Source: an uncultured bacterium (lineage in GTDB: Bacteria; Armatimonadota; Zipacnadia; Zipacnadales; Zipacnadaceae). Taken from it: a DNA stretch of 17,068 nucleotides. The stretch is taken from NCBI GenBank assembly GCA_937928475.1, contig CALFVE010000343.1:1-17068 (forward strand). The letters are read 5' to 3'. Under the pieces are notes generated by a model. The model was given only the letters and a program-made list of their open reading frames with translations. It did not search any database and was not told where the DNA came from. A program made the position numbers and the translations under genes. Shown piece after piece: positions 1 to 5,453 of this stretch (positions within the stretch are counted from its first letter, which is position 1; every line of letters begins with the position of its first letter).

Positions 1-20
1 CCCTCCCTAAAGGGAGGGGG
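1..20. repeat. Short GC palindrome, copy 1
   Basis: The core CCCTCCCTAAAGGGAGGG has two 8-bp arms (1-8 and 11-18) around an AA centre, plus two extra G. The same core and the following AGC recur at 48-70. The window starts at this copy, so its left edge is unknown. As RNA it would form a stable hairpin, but no T-tract follows, so it does not look like a classical terminator. Confidence 0.75.
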
Positions 21-47
21 AGCACGCGGAATCCTAGCCCCCGGCCT

Positions 48-67
48 CCCTCCCTAAAGGGAGGGGG
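48..67. repeat. Short GC palindrome, copy 2
   Basis: This is a perfect repeat of copy 1, extended by the shared AGC (48-70), at a 47-bp spacing. It ends 29 bp before the GTG start of the DUF559 gene. Arms are 48-55 and 58-65 around AA. Copy 3 at 845-866 has the opposite centre (TT on the + strand), so copies 2 and 3 form an inverted pair around the DUF559 gene. Confidence 0.75.
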
Positions 68-96
68 AGCGGGGGCGACCTGCGACCTGGAGCACC

Positions 97-639
97 GTGA
101 CAGGCGACACGAATCAGCGCCCAGCGTCCGCGCCGGCCACCTCGAGGACGGTGGTGATGGAACAGATGCTCGTAGGCAAGTCCGACATTGTCACTGGCTC
201 GCACCCGCCGGAGTTGCGGGAGCAAGCCAGGCACTTTCGTCGGAACATGACGCCGGCAGAGAAGCGCTTGTGGGCCAGTCTGCGGGCTGGTCGTCTAGCG
301 GGCCTCCATTTCCGACGGCAGCAAGTCATTGATCACTTCATTGTGGACTTCTACTGCCATGCCGCGGGGCTGGTGGTTGAGGTAGATGGCGAAGTGCATG
401 GGGACCAAGGGGAGCGCGACGCCAACCGCGACGGCTTGCTGGCGGGGCGCGGACTGCTAATCTTGCGCTTTGCCAACCGCCAGATCATGAACAGCCTGCC
501 GGCCGTCCTGCGGGAGATTCGGGTGGCCGCGCAAGCGCGGCTGGGGCCAGGTCCCCAGAGGGCTGACATGCCTGCGCCTCCACCCGGCCGGCCGACGGCG
601 ATCCCTGGTTCAGCTCGGAACCCCGGACCGGAGCGGTAG
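97..639 (+). CDS. DUF559 (endonuclease-like) domain protein
   Basis: The protein has 180 residues. Residues about 45-145 match the DUF559 family, a small domain related to Vsr and PD-(D/E)XK-type nucleases. The recognisable segments are RRNMTPAEKRLW, the FRRQQVIDHFIVDFYC strand pair, LVVEVDGEVH and the late LLILRFANRQIM strand. The acidic residues in IVDFYC and VEVDGE are where this family keeps its presumed catalytic acids. The N-terminal 40 residues and the Pro/Arg-rich tail from about 148 lie outside the domain. The start is GTG at 97, with GGAG four bases upstream; an in-frame ATG at 157 is an alternative. The gene stands alone on the + strand, bracketed by palindromes at 48-67 and 845-866 and followed by a 60-bp tandem repeat. 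Its biological role is not established for the family; DNA cleavage is an inference from the fold. Confidence 0.82.
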   Translation: MTGDTNQRPASAPATSRTVVMEQMLVGKSDIVTGSHPPELREQARHFRRNMTPAEKRLWASLRAGRLAGLHFRRQQVIDHFIVDFYCHAAGLVVEVDGEVHGDQGERDANRDGLLAGRGLLILRFANRQIMNSLPAVLREIRVAAQARLGPGPQRADMPAPPPGRPTAIPGSARNPGPER

Positions 640-668
640 CGAGCCAGCGCCCTGCCGGCCCAGTTTCC

Positions 669-866
669 GCTTTTCTTTCGGGGACATAACCTCAGCAGGG
701 TCGTGGCTGTCGCCTTTCAGGTCTCCTCTTCCCTTCAGGGGGATTACCTGGGCAGGGCGCTTGGTGCTGACTTCCCGGCTTGTTTCCCCTCCTTTCATGG
801 GAGGCCATGCCCGTGCGCTGGCGGTCTTGACCTCCCACCTTATTCCCCCTCCCTTTAGGGAGGGGG
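669..866. repeat. Degenerate 60-bp tandem repeat, about 3.3 units
   Basis: Comparable hairpin-like centres lie near 679, 736, 796 and 857, giving steps of 57, 60 and 60 bp. Between the centres the text is related: ATAACCTCAGCAGGG, ATTACCTGGGCAGGG and a weaker third version, followed by GTGCTGAC / GGTCTTGAC and a pyrimidine block. The last unit carries the perfect palindrome at 845-866. Translated on the - strand, the units give 20-residue repeats beginning LKGGG, MKGGE and LKGRG, but no credible gene uses that frame. The 3' end of the APH-fold kinase gene reaches into the last unit. Confidence 0.65.
845..866. repeat. Short GC palindrome, copy 3, overlapping a stop codon
   Basis: This is a perfect 10-bp inverted repeat, with arms 845-854 and 857-866 around TT. 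Read on the - strand it has the same TAAAGGGAGGGGG half as copies 1 and 2. The TAA at 857-855 is the stop codon of the - strand APH-fold kinase gene, so the last Pro residues and stop of that gene are encoded by the repeat. No T-tract follows on either strand. Confidence 0.8.
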
Positions 867-2117
867 TCCAGGGGGTAGGCCCTCCATCCACTTCAGCGGC
901 TCCGTCACCTGCGGGAGCAGGAACCTCAGTTTCTCCTCCCGCTGCACCTTGCGGTGCATGGCGTCCAGGCGCACGTACAGCCACCTCTCCCGCAGCAAGT
1001 CGGGCAGGCAGGCCCTCTCCTCCTCGCTCAGCGGCAGGCGCGCCTGATAAGTCTCCAGGAACAGGCGGACCCTCTCCGCGTCGTACCGAGGGGCCTGAGT
1101 GAGCGCGGCCAGGTCCCCGGCCAGCGGGCGCTCCCGCGGGCAGGCGAAGAAGAGAATCCCGTCGGCCAGGTCCTTGACCCGCGCCTGCCGGCAGGCCCAG
1201 TCGAAGTCAAAGAGGCCGGCGATGGCTGAGCCGGAGGCGACCTCTTCCTCCGCCAGACCGCCCGGGTTTGACGTTTCCCCGGGAGGGGCCGGCCCAGCGC
1301 CTCGCGACGCCGTCGCGGCGCGGGAGACCGGCCCGTCGCCCAGCAAGGCCCTGTGCGCGGGACCGGCCACTGGGCACCCTGGAGTCGGCCGGCGGGCCGG
1401 TTTCAGGCCAGGCTCCGCCTGGCCCTCAGCCGGCCCTTCCGGGGAGGCCTCCTCGTACTTCACATTTGCTGGGTGGTAGTCGCCGTGGATGATCGTCTGC
1501 GGCAGCGCCCAGTAGCGCTCGTCGGGGAGGCGCTGCAACACCTCGTGCGCGGTGTGTTCGAGGTAGTCCAAGACCTTCCTTGCCTCGCTTACGCTGAGCG
1601 CGCCAGGACGGATCCCCTCCTCCAGCAAGGCGCGCGCCTCGGCGATCTCAGGCAAGCGGTCGGCAGGATGGAACAAGCGCGGGAGGTCTTTCTTGCCGGC
1701 AGGCGTGAAGCCTGCGGTCGCCTGGTGAAAGCGCGCCAGCAGGTCGGCGGCCGCCACCAGGTCCGCCCGGCTCTCCGGATCGAAGGGGCGACCCTCCACC
1801 CAGGGATAAACCTCGTAGACGCGGCCCTCCTCCACCACCCAGCGGCTGCCCTCGTGGGTCCGAAGAGCGGGGATGACCGGGAGGCCCGCGCGGGCCAGGT
1901 GTCGCATCAGGGAGTGGTCATACGAGAGCCGGGCCCGGTCGCTGTAGCGGGGCGAGCGCTGTTTCAGGAAGTACTGCCCGCGGCGGGTCGCGACGATCAC
2001 CGCCGGGCTGGCGGTCCCCGCCGCCTCCCGCAGAAAGACGAATTCGCCAACATTCCAGTGTCGCAGCAGCGCTACGGTCTGCTTGCGGTTCAGGGGCCAG
2101 GTAGTGAGGGAGGACAT
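855..2117 (-). CDS. Aminoglycoside-phosphotransferase-fold kinase with an in-frame insertion
   Basis: The 420-residue protein belongs to the APH/choline kinase/CotS-like superfamily, which transfers ATP phosphate to small-molecule hydroxyls. K52 in YFLKQ fits the ATP lysine. H211-GDYHPAN-218 is the catalytic-loop (Brenner) motif, and D304-FDWA is the DFG-like metal-binding motif. In most relatives 15-20 residues separate these motifs; here there are about 85. The excess (about residues 222-297, DNA 1227-1454) is Pro/Gly/Ala-rich low complexity and includes a copy of a palindromic repeat also found at 5253-5295. The flanking kinase sequence stays in frame and looks intact. The ATG at 2117 has no clear Shine-Dalgarno sequence; a 7-bp tandem array lies just upstream. 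The stop codon lies in a palindrome. The substrate cannot be predicted, and nothing here points to antibiotic resistance. Confidence 0.85.
   Translation of the reverse strand: MSSLTTWPLNRKQTVALLRHWNVGEFVFLREAAGTASPAVIVATRRGQYFLKQRSPRYSDRARLSYDHSLMRHLARAGLPVIPALRTHEGSRWVVEEGRVYEVYPWVEGRPFDPESRADLVAAADLLARFHQATAGFTPAGKKDLPRLFHPADRLPEIAEARALLEEGIRPGALSVSEARKVLDYLEHTAHEVLQRLPDERYWALPQTIIHGDYHPANVKYEEASPEGPAEGQAEPGLKPARRPTPGCPVAGPAHRALLGDGPVSRAATASRGAGPAPPGETSNPGGLAEEEVASGSAIAGLFDFDWACRQARVKDLADGILFFACPRERPLAGDLAALTQAPRYDAERVRLFLETYQARLPLSEEERACLPDLLRERWLYVRLDAMHRKVQREEKLRFLLPQVTEPLKWMEGLPPGPPP
1394..1436. repeat. 43-bp palindromic element, copy A, inside a CDS
   Basis: It matches 5253-5295 at 39 of 43 positions. 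The outer arms GGGCCGG (1394-1400) and CCGGCCC (1430-1436) are perfect complements, as are the inner arms GGCCAGGC and GCCTGGCC. An unpaired stretch separates the two stems and the tip is a short TCC loop. It encodes about residues 228-242 of the APH-fold kinase (- strand; PGLKPA is the recognisable peptide), between the kinase catalytic motifs. Confidence 0.8.
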
Positions 2118-2133
2118 GGTGACCAGAAAACGG

Positions 2134-2190
2134 CAAGTCGAAAGTCGAAAGTCGGAAGTGGAAAGTTACGAGTCCAGAGTCGAAAGCCAG
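2134..2190. repeat. 7-bp tandem array upstream of the APH-fold kinase
   Basis: Eight heptads can be laid out on the + strand: CAAGTCG, AAAGTCG, AAAGTCG, GAAGTGG, AAAGTTA, CGAGTCC, AGAGTCG, AAAGCCA. The consensus is roughly RAAGTCG. The array begins 17 bp upstream of the - strand start codon at 2117. A related, shorter heptad array occupies the same position relative to the xylulokinase gene (8102-8136). Confidence 0.75.
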
Positions 2191-2327
2191 GAATGGGCAG
2201 TGAAGAACCGGCAGAGGTAGGGACAGCCCTTGGCCGGCCGTGTCTCCCGTTTGCTCATCTGCAATACCTGCACGCGCGGACATCGGCCCGCTGCGCTGGG
2301 CAGAGTCCGCCTCGCAGTTACCCTTCC

Positions 2328-2437
2328 GCTCCCTCCGTGCTTCCTCTGCGCTTCCTCTGCGCTTCCTCTGTGCTTCCTCTGCGCTTCCTCTGCGCTTCCT
2401 CCGTGCTTCTGTTGCGCTTCTGTTGCGCTTCCGGCGC
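2328..2437. repeat. 11-bp minisatellite, 10 units
   Basis: Ten consecutive 11-bp units can be aligned without gaps. The main form is GCTTCCTCTGC, with variants ending CCGT or CTGT and, at the right end, GCTTCTGTTGC twice and GCTTCCGGCGC once. The array ends 16 bp before the ruvB stop codon, on the downstream side of ruvB. On the - strand it reads as a GAAGC-rich repeat. The period is close to one helical turn of B-DNA. Confidence 0.9.
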
Positions 2438-2453
2438 GCTCTCCCCGCTATTG

Positions 2454-3515
2454 TTACTCCAGCTCCAACGTCAGGTTATCCTGACCCGCCGGCGGCTCCG
2501 GCGCCTGTTTGGCAATACCCAGGTGGTCATACGCTGCCTGGGTTGCCATCCGCCCCCGCGCGGTTCGGAGCACGAAGCCGATCTTGAGCAGGAACGGCTC
2601 CACCACGTCCTGCAGCGTATCCTCGTCCTCGGAGAGGGTCGCGGCCAGAGCATTGAGGCCTACCGGGCCGCCGCTGTAGTAGTCAATCATCGCTTGCAGA
2701 TACTTGCGGTCAAGGGGGTCGAGGCCGCGCTCGTCCACGCCCATCTCCTCCAGGGCTCGGCGGGCCACCTCGCCGGTGATGACCCCCTGGGCCACCACCT
2801 GCGCGTAATCCCGCACCCGTCGCAGCAGACGATTGACAACGCGGGGCGTGCCTCGGCTCCGCTCGGCCAGGACCTGCGCACCCTCCTCCTCCAGGGGGAT
2901 ATCTAGAATGGCCGCCGAGCGCAGCACAATCTGCCGCAGTTGCTCCGCGCTGTAGAAGTCGAGGTGGTGGAAGATGCCGAAGCGCTCGCGCAAGGGGGCG
3001 GTGAGCATTCCCGCCCGCGTGGTGGCGCCAATCAGGGTGAAGGGCTCAATCTTCAGGGAGATGGTCTTGGCATACGGCCCCCGATCCACCACGAAGTCAA
3101 GGTGAAAGTCCTCCATCGCCGGGTAGAGGTACTCCTCCACCGGCCGAGGGATGCGATGTATCTCGTCAATAAACAGCACGTCCCCGCGCCGCAGGTTGGT
3201 GAGCACGCCCACCAGGTCGGCCGCGCGTTCCAGCGAGGGGCCGCTGGTACGGTGCATCTCCGCGCCCATCTCGCGAGTGATGATGTAGGCGAGCGTGGTC
3301 TTGCCCAGGCCCGGCGGGCCGTCAAAGAGCACGTGCTCCAGGCACTCCCCCCGGGCCTGCGCGGCCTGGATGGCGATGCGTAGTTGCGTGATCAGCCGGT
3401 CCTGGCCGACGTTGTACTCCTCCAGGGTACGCGGGCGCAGGGAGGGGACCTCTTCGAGGTCCTCCTCCTGCGGCTGCCCGCTGATGATCCGCTCGCGCTT
3501 GGGTCGGTCGTCCAT
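2454..3515 (-). CDS. ruvB: Holliday junction branch migration ATPase RuvB
   Basis: The 353-residue protein is the AAA+ motor of the RuvAB complex, which drives branch migration of Holliday junctions during recombinational repair. The first 35 residues (SLRPRTLEEYNVGQD) are the typical RuvB entry. Visible motifs are Walker A GPPGLGKTT (66-74), Walker B DVLFIDEIH (112-120), sensor I GATTR (163-167), the arginine-finger segment PLRERFG (174-180) and RGTPRVVNRLLRR (sensor II). The C-terminal winged-helix domain (YYSGGPVGLNALAATLSED and following) is complete. Length is normal for the family. The ATG at 3515 is chosen because it precedes the conserved start region; no good Shine-Dalgarno sequence is seen. 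ruvA and ruvC are not in this window. It lies 61 bp downstream of the amidohydrolase gene, separated by a hairpin. Confidence 0.97.
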   Translation of the reverse strand: MDDRPKRERIISGQPQEEDLEEVPSLRPRTLEEYNVGQDRLITQLRIAIQAAQARGECLEHVLFDGPPGLGKTTLAYIITREMGAEMHRTSGPSLERAADLVGVLTNLRRGDVLFIDEIHRIPRPVEEYLYPAMEDFHLDFVVDRGPYAKTISLKIEPFTLIGATTRAGMLTAPLRERFGIFHHLDFYSAEQLRQIVLRSAAILDIPLEEEGAQVLAERSRGTPRVVNRLLRRVRDYAQVVAQGVITGEVARRALEEMGVDERGLDPLDRKYLQAMIDYYSGGPVGLNALAATLSEDEDTLQDVVEPFLLKIGFVLRTARGRMATQAAYDHLGIAKQAPEPPAGQDNLTLELE

Positions 3516-3549
3516 GACGGAAAGTATTTCGAGGAGTAGGGGCTAAGCA

Positions 3550-3573
3550 CCTGCCGCGAGCAACCTCGGCAGG
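3550..3573 (-). terminator. Hairpin between amidohydrolase and ruvB
   Basis: CCTGCCGCGAG (3550-3560) pairs with CTCGGCAGG (3565-3573) across a CAAC loop with a small bulge. On the - strand it begins four bases after the amidohydrolase stop codon. There is no T-tract, so it may be a partial terminator or RNA processing/stabilising stem rather than a full stop of transcription. ruvB begins 34 bases beyond it. Confidence 0.4.
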
Positions 3574-3576
3574 CCC

Positions 3577-5181
3577 TCAGTCGCCCCCGATCCTCCCGTA
3601 TTTCTCCAGCAGCCTCCGGAGATTCTCGCCCAGAATCTTGCGCTTGTCGGCCTCGGAGAGGCGCGCATAGTAGATCGGCGCCAGGCCCCAGGCGATGGGC
3701 AGATCGCTCAGGTCCGAACCGAACAGGAGGCGATTCGTCCCGTACTGCGCCACGAACTCCTCGGTCTGCCGCCAGCCCAGGAAGGGGCAGGTGCAGATGT
3801 ACAGGTTCGGGCAGCGCTTGGCAATGTCTACGTACTCCAAGGTAGAGTGGCCAGTGATGAAGCAGACGCCAGGGTAGGTGGTGCACAGTCGCTCCAGGTG
3901 CTCGGCCGAACCCCAATTATGATTGAGGACTAGCAGGCCGTGCTCCTGAGCAAAGGCACAAGCCACCTCGATATTCGGTCCCTCGGCTGGGTAGCCGTGA
4001 TAGTGGGGGATAAGTTTGATCCCGCGCATCCCTTGGGCCAGGCCTCGCTCTAGCTCTTCCCGCATCAGCCGCTCGCCGCGGTGGGGGTTGACCAGGGTGA
4101 AGCCGACAAAGCGGTCCGGGTGCCGGCGCACCGCTTCGACGACCAGGTTGTTGCCCCAGGTCTCGTCGCTGAATACCCCTTCCAGGCTGAAGACGCAACA
4201 GACCCGCACCCCGAACTTGTCCATCTCGCGCAGCAGGTCCTCGACGGTGTCCTCGATGACGTGATTGGGGCTGGACTGGCCGATATGGCCATGGCAGTCG
4301 TAAACGGGGAACTCCCGCAGGGGCAGGCGCTCGCGGGCCGCGTGATGCAAGGGGTCGTCCGCCGGAGGGAAGGTCACCTGGTCGGCAACGAAGCGCACCT
4401 TTTCGTTCCAAGAGAGCAAGCGGCGCAGGTTGCCGCCCGCAATCAGGGAGAGAGCCTCCTGCGAGATGTCCGAGTAGCCGATCTGCATCATCGGCACCGC
4501 GGCGCAGCGGAAGGGCAACTGCGAGCCCCAGAGCAGCCGCTGCGGACCGAACTCGCGGCAGAGCCTCTCCACGGCGCGATGTAGCCACCAGGCGGAGAGG
4601 TCAAGATGCAGGTTGGGACAGGCGGCCAGCGCCGCGTAGCCAGCGCGCTGCGCGCGGTAGGTGCGGGACTCGGTAACCACCACGGGAAGCGTGGGGAAGC
4701 GCCGGCACAGCCGGACCACCAGGTCCCATTCGGTGGGGTTATCCATCCCCCCGTCAATCTGGGCGTTAGGGCAGAGAAAGACCGGCACCCCGGCCTCGGC
4801 CAGTGGCTCCAGCAAGGGGTCAATGCCCCAGTCTTCCAGGCGGATCTCGAATTTGTGATAGAAAAGGAAAAGCGCGCCCACGCCTTGCTCGCGCATCTCC
4901 GCCACCAGGTCGCGAGGCGGGGGCAGTTCCTTTGTCTGCGGCATCAATCCCGCCCAGGCCGGGTGCAAACGGGGATGGTTGCGCGTGAGTTCCACGATGC
5001 GCCGGTTCCCCGCCGCCGGATTCGCCTCGGCCGCCAGGGCGTCGAGCACCAGCGCCTCGTGGATGCCGAAGTGATCCATCTCGGCCAGCAGGGCCTCGGG
5101 GGTAATCGGCTGCCCCTCGCGATAGTGGACGTTGCGCCCCAAGAAGCAGCAGGCATCAAACCAGGTGATGGGGGTAGACAT
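3577..5181 (-). CDS. Tandem amidohydrolase-2 family protein (two fused domains)
   Basis: The 534-residue protein contains two copies of the amidohydrolase_2 TIM-barrel fold. Most relatives have one barrel of about 250-300 residues. The C-terminal copy (about 290-534) has DCHGH with H297 and H299, NHNWG (H421), TGHS (H445) and GSDLSD (D490): the set expected for a metal-dependent hydrolase or decarboxylase. The N-terminal copy (about 1-258) aligns by eye: FDACCFLG stands in place of YDCHGHIG, and WGSQLPF in place of FGSDLSD. Both copies end with a related NLRRLL segment. The N-terminal copy therefore lacks the HxH pair and catalytic Asp. The ATG at 5181 is chosen because GAGGGAG lies five bases upstream; the open frame extending further upstream translates repeat DNA. 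The substrate is unknown, and no signal peptide is seen, so it is probably cytoplasmic. Confidence 0.88.
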   Translation of the reverse strand: MSTPITWFDACCFLGRNVHYREGQPITPEALLAEMDHFGIHEALVLDALAAEANPAAGNRRIVELTRNHPRLHPAWAGLMPQTKELPPPRDLVAEMREQGVGALFLFYHKFEIRLEDWGIDPLLEPLAEAGVPVFLCPNAQIDGGMDNPTEWDLVVRLCRRFPTLPVVVTESRTYRAQRAGYAALAACPNLHLDLSAWWLHRAVERLCREFGPQRLLWGSQLPFRCAAVPMMQIGYSDISQEALSLIAGGNLRRLLSWNEKVRFVADQVTFPPADDPLHHAARERLPLREFPVYDCHGHIGQSSPNHVIEDTVEDLLREMDKFGVRVCCVFSLEGVFSDETWGNNLVVEAVRRHPDRFVGFTLVNPHRGERLMREELERGLAQGMRGIKLIPHYHGYPAEGPNIEVACAFAQEHGLLVLNHNWGSAEHLERLCTTYPGVCFITGHSTLEYVDIAKRCPNLYICTCPFLGWRQTEEFVAQYGTNRLLFGSDLSDLPIAWGLAPIYYARLSEADKRKILGENLRRLLEKYGRIGGD

Positions 5182-5252
5182 GAGACTCCCTCGCTTCTTC
5201 AGAGAGCTTGACTTGGCGCGAGTGCGGCTTGTGCAGAAGGGCTGGCTATCGT

Positions 5253-5295
5253 GGGCCGGTTTCAGGCCAGGCGCAGCCTGGGCTTCAGCCGGCCC
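5253..5295. repeat. 43-bp palindromic element, copy B, intergenic
   Basis: It matches copy A (1394-1436) at 39 of 43 positions, with the same outer GGGCCGG / CCGGCCC arms. The inner stem has one mismatch relative to copy A. It lies in the 272-bp gap between the dehydrogenase stop codon and the amidohydrolase start, in the same orientation as copy A. A further small hairpin, CCCCT (5293-5297) with AGGGG (5302-5306), abuts it on the right. The rest of this gap (5182-5453) shows no gene. Confidence 0.8.
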
Positions 5296-5453
5296 CTCCG
5301 AAGGGGGAACTTTGTGGTGCGGCTTGCCGCGACGCGATGGCCCTCCGCCTGCTTGCGACTCAACAGCATCAGCGGATGGGTCTTGCCTCCCTGCGGTCGG
5401 CGAGGTCGGCCGCCGTGCCGGGTAGCCAACCCCGTCTCGCCCCAAGCGGGACC

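Larger units (their letters stand above)
2118..2453. other. Intergenic region made largely of tandem repeats
   Basis: These 336 bases separate the ruvB stop codon from the kinase start codon. They hold the 7-bp array (2134-2190) and the 11-bp array (2328-2437). The middle (about 2191-2327) shows no convincing promoter, terminator or small gene. The + strand is open in several frames across the 11-bp array only because 11 is not a multiple of three and the unit lacks stop codons. Confidence 0.6.

Noticed and set aside
669..866. CRISPR array
   Set aside because: Whole 60-bp units are related and diverged rather than identical short repeats with unique spacers, and no cas gene is present.
48..866. 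Complete insertion sequence
   Set aside because: No transposase motifs or target-site duplication could be identified; the element-like layout is therefore reported only as a hypothesis.
610..984. Small - strand protein with 20-residue repeats
   Set aside because: It overlaps the kinase in another frame and owes its repeats to the 60-bp DNA repeat; no ribosome binding site or family support.
855..2117. Antibiotic resistance gene
   Set aside because: Only superfamily motifs are seen; CotS-like and metabolic kinases share them, and no resistance-type family or mobile context is evident.
1353..2906. Long + strand open frame of over 500 codons
   Set aside because: It runs antisense through the APH-fold kinase and ruvB and through the 11-bp minisatellite, giving repetitive peptide. 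High G+C keeps the antisense frame open.
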